Origin: Lysinibacillus timonensis
GTDB lineage: Bacteria > Bacillota > Bacilli > Bacillales_A > Planococcaceae
NCBI RefSeq assembly: GCF_900291985.1
Contig: NZ_LT985980.1
Coordinates: 832,001 to 896,000 of the forward strand
Length of the DNA stretch: 64,000 nt
Direction: 5' to 3'
Shown here: positions 29,393 through 38,192 of the stretch, piece after piece
Layout: each line of letters opens with the position of its first letter
Position numbering within the stretch: position 1 is the stretch's first letter
Translations under genes and position numbers: made by a program
The notes under the pieces: generated by a model
What the model saw: the letters and a program-made list of their open reading frames with translations, nothing else
What the model was told of the DNA's origin: nothing
The model's database searches: none

Positions 29393-30163
29393 TTAATATG
29401 CTCCATCAATTTGTTTTAGTTTTTCAACTTTTACCGGTTTCCAACCTTCATTAAAAACCCATTCAATGCTGACCCGGTATTTTTCACTTTGATCTTTAGA
29501 GGAAATGACAGCAATTGCATTCTCACTACCTCCATTATTTTTCACAGACCAAATGATGATGTTACCTTTATCTAGGTTAACAGCATTACGAATAGTCTCC
29601 TTTTTCTCTTCATAGTCAATATGACCTTCTTCATAGGTAGAAACATGTTGGCCAGTTTGGTTTGTAGGAGTCACTTTCCAATTAGGATTTACAATCACTT
29701 CTTCAACTAATGGGTCAGTTGATGGTTGTTTAACTAAAGAAGAGTTATTTGGATCAGAACTTTGTTGTTCATTTAACTCGCTATTTGTATTTTCATTTAT
29801 AGTGCTATTTTGTGAATGTTCGTTAGTTGTATTATTGTTCGGATTGAATTCTTGTTCATCAATTTGTTCAGTTTTTACATCTTCGGATATTGATGCCTCA
29901 GTGGAAGCCTCGCTATTTGCTGAATTGTTTTCTTGATTATTGACTACTACATCATTTGGTTGATGAGATGTTTCAATCATATTTCCTTCATTTGCTGTTT
30001 CTTCGTTCTGTGAAAATACAAAGTATAAGTTAATTAATATTAAGACTGCTACTATCGCAATTAAAACATTTAGTAGGCGATCCAATTTTCTTCTTTTTAA
30101 CGTTCGAGTTTCTCTTCTTTTAAGCTCAGAACGTGTTAAAAAATCACGGTCTTTCCTAGACAT
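29393..30163 (-). CDS. yrrS: DUF1510 membrane protein YrrS
   Basis: A 256-residue single-pass protein: a basic cytoplasmic N-terminus (about 1-30), one membrane helix (about 31-50), a long low-complexity Asn/Glu/Ser/Thr linker (about 55-165), and a C-terminal DUF1510 domain (about 170-256, with YRVSIEWVFNEGWKPVKVE). YrrS of B. subtilis is reported to associate with penicillin-binding protein PbpI; its exact role is unclear. The position between greA and mtnN is conserved. Confidence 0.88.
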   Translation of the reverse strand: MSRKDRDFLTRSELKRRETRTLKRRKLDRLLNVLIAIVAVLILINLYFVFSQNEETANEGNMIETSHQPNDVVVNNQENNSANSEASTEASISEDVKTEQIDEQEFNPNNNTTNEHSQNSTINENTNSELNEQQSSDPNNSSLVKQPSTDPLVEEVIVNPNWKVTPTNQTGQHVSTYEEGHIDYEEKKETIRNAVNLDKGNIIIWSVKNNGGSENAIAVISSKDQSEKYRVSIEWVFNEGWKPVKVEKLKQIDGAY

Positions 30164-30257
30164 TTTATTGAATCCTCCTTAACATCGATTAATTAACATT
30201 TTAACAGTATTCAACTAAAAAAACATAGAAGTAATGTATTTTTAACCTCTTTTTTAT

Positions 30258-30305
30258 AAATGAAAAAGTCGACAAACATTATAAAATTTGTCGACTTTTA
30301 TTATA
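30258..30305. terminator. Hairpin in the greA-yrrS gap, possible terminator
   Basis: AAAAGTCGACAAA pairs with TTTGTCGACTTTT, giving a strong stem with T runs on both strands. It lies between greA (upstream) and yrrS (downstream) on the minus strand. A smaller hairpin, AACCAT/ATGGTT, follows greA at about 30417-30435. Confidence 0.65.
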
Positions 30306-30442
30306 TAGATTTGCTTCAATTCACAAACAGAAGGGTATGTAGCTAACTGACCCTTAAAAGTATTTGCATTTACTCTAAAGTAACGTTAACAAACATTTTT
30401 TATAAATAAATCATAACCATCGAGAGGTATGGTTAAGTATAA

Positions 30443-30928
30443 TTAATTTGCTGTTTTAATAGAAACAATGCGAACTTCCATATCTCCACCAGGTGTTGTT
30501 AATTTAACAACATCATCGACTTTACGACCTAGTAAGGCTTTCGCAATTGGTGAGTCATTTGAAATTTTACCTTCAAAAGGATCAGCTTCAGCAGAACCTA
30601 CGATAGTATATTCTTCCTCTTCACCATCCGGTAATTCGATGAATGTTACAGTTTTTCCTAATGTAACAATATCACTTTCGCCTTCAGTTTCTTCAATAAT
30701 AATCGCATTACGTAGCATAGATTCAATTGCAGAGATACGACCTTCTACAAATCCTTGTTCTTCTTTTGCTGAATCGTACTCAGAGTTCTCAGATAAGTCT
30801 CCAAAACTACGAGCGATTTTTATACGTTCAACTACTTCTTTACGTTTTACCGTAATTAGGTGTTCTAATTCTTCCTCAAGTTTTTGTTTACCTGCTAAAG
30901 TCATCGGGTATTGTTTTTCATTTGCCAA
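30443..30928 (-). CDS. greA: Transcription elongation factor GreA
   Basis: GreA rescues backtracked RNA polymerase by stimulating transcript cleavage. The N-terminal coiled coil (about 1-75) has the conserved tip region [17 protein letters not shown], with Asp and Glu residues for the active site, and the C-terminal FKBP-like domain contains [19 protein letters not shown]. The 161-residue length is typical. Its 5' region, back to udk, holds an unusual folded leader (31009-31121). Confidence 0.97.
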   Translation of the reverse strand: MANEKQYPMTLAGKQKLEEELEHLITVKRKEVVERIKIARSFGDLSENSEYDSAKEEQGFVEGRISAIESMLRNAIIIEETEGESDIVTLGKTVTFIELPDGEEEEYTIVGSAEADPFEGKISNDSPIAKALLGRKVDDVVKLTTPGGDMEVRIVSIKTAN

Positions 30929-31008
30929 AATACTTCACTCCTTAATTCCTAACATAAATAAACCAGTGCTATGCAATCGTTTTCTTTTTATTTGAAATTT
31001 CAGCGCAT

Positions 31009-31121
31009 AGTATAAAACCCGGTTATTAGAAAAGCATATGTTGCGAAATAACCATATAGAATGGTTTACGCTTGCTAAACTAATAACCGAATTTGTTGTT
31101 CGGATTATCTTGTTTTATACT
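31009..31121 (-). promoter_or_regulatory. Structured leader upstream of greA
   Basis: Two long-range stems are perfect: AGTATAAAAC (31009-31018) with 31112-31121, and CGGTTATTAG (31020-31029) with CTAATAACCG (31080-31089). An inner hairpin pairs AACCAT with ATGGTT. In the minus-strand RNA the second stem shares bases with an alternative 9-bp hairpin built on CCGAA and TTCGG (about 31083-31107), so the two folds exclude each other. No T tract follows. The role is unknown. Confidence 0.5.
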
Positions 31122-31163
31122 TTGTTAATCACATGTAAATAATTCCAATACTCACTCATCATA

Positions 31164-31802
31164 TTATAGAATAGATGTAGTTTCAAGAATTGTTTTAATT
31201 TTTGTAACCATTAAATCAATTGCTACTTCATTTTCTCCACCTTCTGGAATAATGACATCGGCATATCGTTTAGTAGGTTCTATGAATAAATTGTGCATTG
31301 GACGAACAGCTGTTAAATATTGTTCAATTACTGAATCAATTGTTCTGCCTCGTTCCTTAATATCTCGCTCAATACGTCTAATTATACGTAAATCCGCATC
31401 TGTATCTACAAACAATTTAATATCCATTAGGTCACGCAGGCGTTGATCCTCTAATACTAAGATTCCTTCTAAGATAATAACATCTTTAGGTTCGACATGT
31501 ATCACATCACTTGAACGAGTATGTTGAACATAATCATAAACCGGTTTATCTATCGGTGTTCGGTCTAATAGGCGAAGAATATGATCTATTAATAAGTCAT
31601 TATCAAACGCTAGTGGGTGATCATAGTTAGTTTGTAATCGTTCTGAAAATGACATATGACTTTGGTCTTTATAGTAGTAATCTTGTTCAATTACAACAAC
31701 AGAATGCTCACGGAAAACATCGTATATCGATTTTGTTACACTCGTTTTACCAGAGCAAGACCCTCCCGCGATCCCTATGACTAAAGGGCGCTTTTTTTCC
31801 AT
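31164..31802 (-). CDS. udk: Uridine kinase
   Basis: Udk phosphorylates uridine and cytidine in pyrimidine salvage. The Walker A motif GGSCSGKTS lies at 13-21, QDYYYKD near 40-46, and the lid and substrate region show YDHPLAFD and [12 protein letters not shown]. The 212-residue length is normal. It begins directly at the end of trhP2/yrrO, so it is the last gene of the yrrM-yrrN-yrrO-udk operon. Confidence 0.97.
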   Translation of the reverse strand: MEKKRPLVIGIAGGSCSGKTSVTKSIYDVFREHSVVVIEQDYYYKDQSHMSFSERLQTNYDHPLAFDNDLLIDHILRLLDRTPIDKPVYDYVQHTRSSDVIHVEPKDVIILEGILVLEDQRLRDLMDIKLFVDTDADLRIIRRIERDIKERGRTIDSVIEQYLTAVRPMHNLFIEPTKRYADVIIPEGGENEVAIDLMVTKIKTILETTSIL

Positions 31803-33080
31803 CTAAATATTCTCCTTTCGCATCATGTTGTATTTGAACAACGGACGATCCACTTTAAATTTCACTATTTGTAACGGATGGTTTGCTACATCAATTTCAT
31901 TACCTTTTTCATCCCACAATTGACCAACTTCCATTGTAAAAGTTTCAATATCAGGTCCGAAAAATTCTATTGTATCTCCTGTTTTAAAATAATTACGTTG
32001 TTGCAAAGTAACTATTTTATTATCTGGATCATAATCAAGAACAAGACCCGCAAAATCCCATTTCATTTTAGGTGCATGGAATCCAAACATTTGTTGTTTA
32101 TAGCTCGGCTCTCCTTCGAAAAAGCTAGATGCAGTAGCACGATTAGCACAGCGATCAAGTTCTTCCAGCCATTCTTTTTTAATTTTAAAGTTTTCAGGAT
32201 CAGCACAGTAAGCATCAATCACTTTACGGTAAACAGAAATAACTGTTGCAATATAATGAATGGACTTCATCCGACCTTCAACTTTTAAAGAGTCGATTCC
32301 AAGTTCGATCATATGTGGTATGGACTCAATTAGTTTTAAATCCTTAGGACTCATTGCAAATGGTGCATCACCTTCTTCAAATAGAGCTTTTTCTTCACCA
32401 TCGACATTCTCGTATAAATCATAATCCCAACGACATGATTGACAACATCCTCCACGGTTTGAATCACGTGCAGTCATATGATTAGATAATACACATCTAC
32501 CTGAGTATGCAATACACATAGCACCATGAACGAATGCTTCTATTTCAATATCAACTTCCTCTTTCATTTTAAGCATTTCTTCAGCACCAACTTCACGAGC
32601 TAAAACGACACGATGTAGACCTTCTTGTTTCCAATACTTTACTGCTTTCCAGTTAGATAAAGATTGCTGTGTAGAAAGATGAATTTCTAATTTTGGAGCA
32701 ACACGACGACAGGTTTCAATTATTAATGGGTCTGCCACAATAATTCCCTTAACGCCAACTTCTTCAATTGCTTTTAGATATTCTTCTAGTCCTACCATGT
32801 TTTCATTATGCGCAAAGATATTCGTTGTTACATAAATAACTGCACCATATTTTTTTGCGAAATCGACACCTTCACGCATTTCTTCAATCGTAAAATTACT
32901 TGCATTTGAACGTAAACCAAATTCTTGTCCACCAATAAAAACCGCATCCGCCCCATAGTGCACGGCAACTTTTAATTTTTCTAGACTGCCTGCAGGTGCT
33001 AATAATTCAGGTTTTTTTGTAATGACACGTCGTCCATTAACTGATTCACGAATTTTTTCATTCTCTATTAACTGAAGCAT
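31803..33080 (-). CDS. trhP2: U32-family tRNA uridine 5-hydroxylation protein TrhP2 (YrrO)
   Basis: YrrO belongs to the U32 peptidase-like family; in B. subtilis YrrN and YrrO (TrhP1/TrhP2) are needed to hydroxylate the wobble uridine of tRNAs (ho5U34). The 425-residue protein has ELLAPAGSLEKLKVAVHYGADAV split over the N-terminal barrel start, and the cysteine cluster in GGCCQSCRWDYDL near residue 210 that may hold an iron-sulfur centre. It follows trhP1 by 16 bases. Confidence 0.92.
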   Translation of the reverse strand: MLQLIENEKIRESVNGRRVITKKPELLAPAGSLEKLKVAVHYGADAVFIGGQEFGLRSNASNFTIEEMREGVDFAKKYGAVIYVTTNIFAHNENMVGLEEYLKAIEEVGVKGIIVADPLIIETCRRVAPKLEIHLSTQQSLSNWKAVKYWKQEGLHRVVLAREVGAEEMLKMKEEVDIEIEAFVHGAMCIAYSGRCVLSNHMTARDSNRGGCCQSCRWDYDLYENVDGEEKALFEEGDAPFAMSPKDLKLIESIPHMIELGIDSLKVEGRMKSIHYIATVISVYRKVIDAYCADPENFKIKKEWLEELDRCANRATASSFFEGEPSYKQQMFGFHAPKMKWDFAGLVLDYDPDNKIVTLQQRNYFKTGDTIEFFGPDIETFTMEVGQLWDEKGNEIDVANHPLQIVKFKVDRPLFKYNMMRKENI

Positions 33081-33096
33081 CCATGTTACTCCTTTC

Positions 33097-34029
33097 TTAA
33101 TAAACTGTTTCTTTAAATATAAATCCAGTATCTAATGGACGTAGTGGTGGTTGGATTTCTTCAATTTTTTCTAACAAGCTATTCTTCAATTCATCGTACG
33201 CTTCTTCACCATGTTTATAATAAGCATCAATTGCTTGTCTATAAAGGTTAGTGACTGTTGTGATGTATTCTTCAGTCTGAAGCACTCCGTCAAATTTTAG
33301 CGAATCAATACCTGCTTCAAATAAATCTGTTAGTTCATCGATTAAGCAAATATCATTGGGAGAGAAAATATGTGTACCATTTAGATCTTCATATATTGGA
33401 TATTTGTTTTTACGGTCTTTGTCATGTAAAAACATATTACGATTCTCTTTGCGATTTTCTATCTCCATTACTTCGTCACGATATAAGAAATAGTTTCCTA
33501 ATAGTTTTCTCTTAGATTGGAACATACAAGTCATTCCATGCACTTGAACTTCAATTTCAGGTTTTGCATGTTCTTTTATTTCAAGTACCTCATCTAAGGA
33601 CAACTCACGAGCAAGAACTGCTCTTTTTGCACCTCGTTCTGCCCAGTAATTAGCTTGGAACCAATTCGTCGCTGTTGTTTCAGGATTCCAGTGTAGAGGA
33701 GTGGTAATCCCTTGTTCTCTCACCGACATTAATACAGCAGGATCACCAAAAATAATTGCGTCTACATTCATTTGTTGAAGTTCCTTTAAATAATTATCCA
33801 ACTCTTCAAGACGATCATTATGGAACAATGCATTTACTGCAACATAAACTTTTTTATTCGCAGCATGAATAAGGGCTGTTGCTTCCTTAAGATTTTCTAT
33901 TGAAAACTCTCCTGCTAATCGTAAACCAAATTTTTGTTCACCAACTACAAAAGCGTCAGCACCCGCCTCTATTAAGGCTCTAATATGTTCCACCGATTTT
34001 GGTGTAACTAACAGTTCTGGTTTGAACAC
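33097..34029 (-). CDS. trhP1: U32-family tRNA uridine 5-hydroxylation protein TrhP1 (YrrN)
   Basis: The smaller partner of TrhP2. I choose the GTG at 34029, six bases after GAGGTG, which gives MFKPELLVTPKSVEHIRALI (310 residues); an earlier in-frame start would overlap trmR. It is a TIM-barrel U32 domain with VHGMTCMFQSKRKLLGNY in place of the cysteine-rich motif of TrhP2, so the putative cluster ligands are largely missing here. Confidence 0.91.
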   Translation of the reverse strand: MFKPELLVTPKSVEHIRALIEAGADAFVVGEQKFGLRLAGEFSIENLKEATALIHAANKKVYVAVNALFHNDRLEELDNYLKELQQMNVDAIIFGDPAVLMSVREQGITTPLHWNPETTATNWFQANYWAERGAKRAVLARELSLDEVLEIKEHAKPEIEVQVHGMTCMFQSKRKLLGNYFLYRDEVMEIENRKENRNMFLHDKDRKNKYPIYEDLNGTHIFSPNDICLIDELTDLFEAGIDSLKFDGVLQTEEYITTVTNLYRQAIDAYYKHGEEAYDELKNSLLEKIEEIQPPLRPLDTGFIFKETVY

Positions 34030-34034
34030 AACTA

Positions 34035-34667
34035 TCACCTCTTCAAGCAAATTAATAATCCATCACCGACAGGAAAAAATGTACTATCATATTCCGAATG
34101 ATTAAGAATCCAATCAGTAAAGTTTTTTAAATTTCGGATCATTGTCCGCTTTCTTCTTGGCACTTCTTCTAGCCTTAGATCGGATAATCCATGCATGTAC
34201 ATATTGTCGATATATAATACACCACCAGATGGAACAAGTGGTGAATACTTTTCAAAAAATTTCATGTACTGACCCTTAGCTGCATCAATAAAAATAGCAT
34301 CAAAAGTAGATCCTAATGAATTTACATCCACTTCTAACGCATCGCCCTCAATCACCATAATTCGATTTGCTTCATCGGAACGCTCAATAAACTCCCTTGC
34401 TAATTTAACGCGCTCAGCATCTCTTTCTATTGTTACTATCTTACTATGTGGTACCGTCTTAGCCATTCGAATGGCGGAATACCCGATGGCCGTTCCAATT
34501 TCTAGAATATTCGATGGTTTTTGAATTTTTAAAATTTGACTCAATACATCGATTGCTGATAGCTGCATAATCGGAACATGATTTTCCTTAGCATAGTTCT
34601 CCATTTCAAGTAACAAGTCATTTCTAGGATGAGCGAAGGATTCTAGATAAGTATCAGAAAATTCCAT
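34035..34667 (-). CDS. trmR: tRNA 5-hydroxyuridine methyltransferase TrmR (YrrM)
   Basis: TrmR methylates ho5U34 to mo5U34, the step after TrhP1/TrhP2, which are encoded next to it. The 210-residue class I methyltransferase is of the catechol O-methyltransferase type: motif I ILEIGTAIGYSAIRMA (about 55-70), acidic residue in IVTIERDAER, metal-site region IFIDAAKGQY and IDNMYMHG. The operon trmR-trhP1-trhP2-udk is compact. Confidence 0.93.
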   Translation of the reverse strand: MEFSDTYLESFAHPRNDLLLEMENYAKENHVPIMQLSAIDVLSQILKIQKPSNILEIGTAIGYSAIRMAKTVPHSKIVTIERDAERVKLAREFIERSDEANRIMVIEGDALEVDVNSLGSTFDAIFIDAAKGQYMKFFEKYSPLVPSGGVLYIDNMYMHGLSDLRLEEVPRRKRTMIRNLKNFTDWILNHSEYDSTFFPVGDGLLICLKR

Positions 34668-34727
34668 TACTATAGATTCCCTTCAATTTGAATTTTGTAC
34701 ATACAAAATACAGTAGAAAAATTGAAA

Positions 34728-34756
34728 AACTCAACTCGTCAAAGTCGAGTTGATGT
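34728..34756 (-). terminator. Terminator between mltG and trmR
   Basis: CAACTCG (34732-34738) pairs with CGAGTTG (34746-34752); the minus-strand continuation is GTTTTTCAATTTTT. The remainder of the 301-base gap 34668-34968 holds the mltG-proximal inverted repeat and otherwise nothing I can identify. Confidence 0.7.
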
Positions 34757-34870
34757 TTGTTTTACGCAAATTAGAACTAATTTGCTAAATACCAAGTATC
34801 GCATAGATTAATTAACACTTAGCTATTTATTTATTAACAAAAAATCACAATATATAATAACACGAAAATA

Positions 34871-34960
34871 AAAGGAAAGCGAATATTGTCTACAAAATCA
34901 CTACTAAATGTCTTAATATCAACAATTAGCGATGTATTTCGCGAAAAATTCGTTTCCTTT
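34871..34960 (-). other. Long-range inverted repeat just after mltG
   Basis: AAAGGAAAGCGAAT (34871-34884) pairs with ATTCGTTTCCTTT (34948-34960) with one bulge, enclosing 63 bases. It starts eight bases after the mltG stop, and in the minus-strand RNA the 3' arm ends in TTTTATTTT. It could be an mltG terminator with a large loop or a small RNA derived from the 3' end. Confidence 0.4.
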
Positions 34961-34968
34961 ATGATTGG

Positions 34969-36087
34969 TTATCTTAAGTATGTCTCAATATTTTGTAAAT
35001 GTTCTTCATAGGTTTTAGCAAAATGATTTATACCTTCTTTGTCTGCTAAAAAATACAGATATTCGGTATCTGTTGGATTTAATACTGCCTCAATCGATAC
35101 TCGACCAGCATTAGCAATTGGGCCAGGAGGTAAACCATTTATTTTATACGTATTGTATGGATTGTCTACTTCTAAATCTTCATATAATACTGTATCTTTG
35201 TGAGATCCTAATGCATATAAAACGGTTGGGTCTGTTTGAAGTGGCATTTCTAACTCTAGTCGGTTATAAAATACACTTGCTATGGTTTCCCGATCCGTTT
35301 GAGCAGTAGCTTCTTCTTCTAAAAGTGAAGCAAATGTTAATAGATGATGGACAGTCATTTGCTGTTCCTCTAGTAATGAACTATAACCTAATACAATATC
35401 TTTCGTTTGTGAGATCATAGTTGTAATAATTTCATCTAATGATGGTTTTTCTTCATAAAACGAGTATGTGGCTGGGAATAAGTAACCTTCTAATGCATAG
35501 CGAATATTTTCACCAAATACTTCTTCCGTTATCAACTCTGGATATGTCCCCATCATATTTTTAATAAATTCTTCATCAGTAACTTTTGCCATGAATTCTT
35601 CAGCTGAATAATCTGTGTTTTGTTCTATAATATTGGCAATTTGTTCAAGTGTTAAACCTTCAGGGATAGTTACTGTAAATATTGGTTCGCGGTAGACCTT
35701 ACCCGTTTTTAAACTTTCAATAATTTCATCTAAAGTCATTGATTGGGTTAAAGTATAATTCCCTGCCTGAAATTGAGATTCATTTTTAAATTTCGTATAG
35801 TATTTAAAAATTTGTGCATTCTTTATGATTCCTTTTTCCTCAAGTATATTAGCAATCGTTGTTATACCTGATCCCATTGGAATTTCTACTTGAATTTCAG
35901 TAGTAGAATTTGGATCAACAGGCTGTAGCGCCGAATTAATATACAGGTAGCCACTTATTGCAATAATTGCGATAATTCCAATGATTACGAATGAAGTAAT
36001 CCCAACTATTTTTCGAACGGTTTTTCCTTCTTCTTTTCGCTTTTTTATTTTTTTTATCATCTCTTGTTTTTTTGATTCTTGTTCCAC
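34969..36087 (-). CDS. mltG: Endolytic murein transglycosylase MltG
   Basis: MltG is the membrane-bound transglycosylase thought to cut nascent glycan strands and end their elongation. A charged cytoplasmic N-terminus (about 1-25), one membrane helix (about 26-50), a LysM-like domain (about 60-130) and the YceG domain (about 140-370) are visible; EGYLFPATYSF and LLEEEATAQTDRETIASVFYNRL, which holds the catalytic glutamate, are conserved (quoted in two parts of the domain). The 372-residue GTG-start protein has AAGGGGGG upstream. Confidence 0.94.
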   Translation of the reverse strand: MEQESKKQEMIKKIKKRKEEGKTVRKIVGITSFVIIGIIAIIAISGYLYINSALQPVDPNSTTEIQVEIPMGSGITTIANILEEKGIIKNAQIFKYYTKFKNESQFQAGNYTLTQSMTLDEIIESLKTGKVYREPIFTVTIPEGLTLEQIANIIEQNTDYSAEEFMAKVTDEEFIKNMMGTYPELITEEVFGENIRYALEGYLFPATYSFYEEKPSLDEIITTMISQTKDIVLGYSSLLEEQQMTVHHLLTFASLLEEEATAQTDRETIASVFYNRLELEMPLQTDPTVLYALGSHKDTVLYEDLEVDNPYNTYKINGLPPGPIANAGRVSIEAVLNPTDTEYLYFLADKEGINHFAKTYEEHLQNIETYLR

Positions 36088-36242
36088 GGGTGCCCCCCCT
36101 TACATCTTAATATGATACATAGAAACTATTAAATATTCAAATCCATATGATTCTTCATCTATCAATTTTTCAAATACTATAACATAATATCAGATTATAT
36201 TATTCCCTTAAAGAATAAATATAATCTAAATTCGTGTTTTAA

Positions 36243-36283
36243 AAAAGTAAAAACGCCGTGAATTGGATATTCACAGCGTAAAA
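36243..36283 (-). terminator. Terminator after the two-domain DUF1292 gene
   Basis: ACGCCGTGAAT (36253-36263) pairs with ATTCACAGCGT (36269-36279) and is followed on the minus strand by TTTTTACTTTTTT. Confidence 0.85.
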
Positions 36284-36296
36284 TATTAAACATTTA

Positions 36297-36818
36297 TTAA
36301 GATTCTGAAAGTAAATCTAATTCTTTTTCTACTTTTGCCCATTCCTCATCTGAATCAATAGGTATTAAATCAATCACTTCGCCGTTTTCTCCTGCAATGT
36401 ACGCAGCTGCAAAAATTTCAGACAGATCATCTTCATCTGCATAAGTATATAGAATGTACGATTTACCAAATTCATCCAATTTAAAGCGATGAATAATTTC
36501 ACAAGTAACCTCTTCCTCGTCCTCATTAGTAATTGTAAAGTAATTTGTTAAATCATCAGCAAATTCATCAACGAGTGTGTTTAGTACTTCTTCTACCATT
36601 TCCCATTCTGCTTCAGTTTCAAGCGATGTGAAATCAGTCATTTCACCATTTTCATCAAGTTCATATCGGAGGGCAGAAACATCAGCACTTTCCTCACCTG
36701 CATCGTTGATCATTGTGTAAATTACGTACGAATGCTCGTCAGATTCAAAAGTGAAAATAACCTTGCATTTTTGCTCTTTTCCATCTTCAGTGATTACGGT
36801 AAATAATTGTTCTTCCAT
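36297..36818 (-). CDS. Two-domain DUF1292 protein
   Basis: This 173-residue acidic protein consists of two DUF1292 repeats, about residues 1-85 and 90-170; each has the pattern F-T-hydrophobic, then CxxxF/HxF, SYVIYT or SYILYT, and a C-terminal acidic EEWEMVEE-like helix. It looks like a tandem duplication of the neighbouring yrzB gene. The function of DUF1292 proteins is unknown. The start is the ATG at 36818 behind GGAGGG; the upstream in-frame ATG would include the binding site. A terminator separates it from yrzB. Confidence 0.8.
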   Translation of the reverse strand: MEEQLFTVITEDGKEQKCKVIFTFESDEHSYVIYTMINDAGEESADVSALRYELDENGEMTDFTSLETEAEWEMVEEVLNTLVDEFADDLTNYFTITNEDEEEVTCEIIHRFKLDEFGKSYILYTYADEDDLSEIFAAAYIAGENGEVIDLIPIDSDEEWAKVEKELDLLSES

Positions 36819-36851
36819 AAATCGAATACCCTCCATTTCAATCATTTATTT

Positions 36852-36890
36852 AGAAAAAAAGGTAGGCTAAACTTGCCTACCTTTTCTGCT
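36852..36890 (-). terminator. Terminator after yrzB
   Basis: GGTAGGC (36861-36867) pairs with GCCTACC (36875-36881), flanked by further A-T pairs; the minus strand continues with seven T. Confidence 0.85.
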
Positions 36891-36900
36891 TATTTAATTA

Positions 36901-37215
36901 TTATTCTTCATCTTCGTCTTCATACTCATCTTCAAGTGTGTTTAACACTTCTTCAATTAAATCCCATTCGGCTTCCGTTTCAATTGGTTCTAGTTCGCCG
37001 TCTTCTCCATTTTCAGAAGGAGTAAATGCTGAGGCAAAGATTTCAATTTGCCCTTCGTCATCTTCTTCTGCACCAACTAAAGAATATAATACATAGGATT
37101 TTCCAAATTCTTCAGAATCAAATGTATAAATGACTTCGCATAGTTGTTCGTTACCTTCTTCGTCAACAATTGTAATGTGACGGTGTTCTTGTTCGTTATC
37201 GTGTTCATGTACCAT
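36901..37215 (-). CDS. yrzB: DUF1292 protein YrzB
   Basis: A 104-residue acidic protein with [20 protein letters not shown] split at the start of the domain, then [11 protein letters not shown] and [17 protein letters not shown], ending in a run of Glu/Asp. It closely matches B. subtilis YrzB in sequence, length and position after ruvX and yrzL. Function unknown. GAGGTG precedes the ATG. In the 170 bases separating it from ruvX I see nothing certain. Confidence 0.9.
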   Translation of the reverse strand: MVHEHDNEQEHRHITIVDEEGNEQLCEVIYTFDSEEFGKSYVLYSLVGAEEDDEGQIEIFASAFTPSENGEDGELEPIETEAEWDLIEEVLNTLEDEYEDEDEE

Positions 37216-37385
37216 ATCTGGTCACCTCTTTGTTAAATTTGAATCTTGCAATATTACCTCTAAAGTGGGGTTTCTATTCTCCCTATCACTGCATTTGGGA
37301 TGGAGAGTCTAAGTTCTCCTTTTAATGGTGTTAACATTTTATTTGTTTGGCACCAACCCAAAAGGATCCGTCTCAAAAGCAAATT

Positions 37386-37808
37386 TTAGACAAAACCTTT
37401 ACTATCTAAATATCCTTGAAGGATCATAACAGCCGCCATTTTATCAATAACTTTTTTTCTCTTTTTTCTGCTGACATCAGCCTCAATAAGCATTCGCTCA
37501 GCTGCCATCGTAGTTAAACGTTCATCCCAAAGCGTAACTGGTAATTGAAACGTTTCTTCCAGTAACTTTTTATAGTTTGCTGAAGCTTCGCCTCTTGGGC
37601 CAACAGTATTATTCATGTTTTTAGGGTAACCCACAACGAATTCTGTAACAGCATATTCCTGAACGAGTTCTTTTATACGTTCAATACCATATTCGCCTGC
37701 TTCTTCATTGATTTGGATTGTTTCAATTCCTTGTGCAGTCCAACCTAGTGCGTCACTTATTGCAACACCTACTGTTTTGGAACCAACGTCTAAACCCATT
37801 ATTCTCAT
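37386..37808 (-). CDS. ruvX: Holliday-junction-resolvase-like nuclease RuvX/YqgF
   Basis: RuvX is an RNase H-fold nuclease acting in pre-16S rRNA 5' processing and possibly on Holliday junctions. The 140-residue protein has [12 protein letters not shown] with Asp7, VVGYPKNMN and LWDERLTT, the three conserved active-site regions. It follows yrzL by seven bases. Confidence 0.95.
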   Translation of the reverse strand: MRIMGLDVGSKTVGVAISDALGWTAQGIETIQINEEAGEYGIERIKELVQEYAVTEFVVGYPKNMNNTVGPRGEASANYKKLLEETFQLPVTLWDERLTTMAAERMLIEADVSRKKRKKVIDKMAAVMILQGYLDSKGFV

Positions 37809-37815
37809 ATTTCTA

Positions 37816-38082
37816 TTATGCCTCGTTATTCTTCCTAATATAAAATTTTACGAGCTCTTCTAAAATTTCATCACGCTCGAGCTTACGGATTAAATTACGT
37901 GCATCCTGATGGCGAGGGATGTATGCAGGGTCACCAGATAACAGATACCCGACTATTTGATTGGTTGGATTATATCCTTTTTCTTCCAATGAAGAGTATA
38001 CCTTTAACATCACTTGCTTCACTTCTTGTTCCATTGATTCTTCAGGGAAACTAAATTTCATTGTTTGATCAAACGAACTCAA
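37816..38082 (-). CDS. yrzL: IreB family regulatory phosphoprotein (UPF0297, YrzL)
   Basis: An 88-residue protein of the IreB family; IreB of Enterococcus is a substrate of the PASTA kinase IreK and affects cephalosporin resistance. I choose the TTG at 38082, seven bases after GAGGTG, giving [12 protein letters not shown], the family N-terminus; the GTG at 38091 lies in the binding site. [23 protein letters not shown] (middle) is the hallmark. It forms the usual alaS-yrzL-ruvX-yrzB order. Confidence 0.93.
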   Translation of the reverse strand: MSSFDQTMKFSFPEESMEQEVKQVMLKVYSSLEEKGYNPTNQIVGYLLSGDPAYIPRHQDARNLIRKLERDEILEELVKFYIRKNNEA

Positions 38083-38192
38083 GACCAGCACCTCGCTCTC
38101 GAAGATACGGGAAGGATCTCCATCCCTATTTTCTATATTATAACCGATATAACAGCTTGGTTAAATGAATTTATTATTTTCAATTAACAAAC

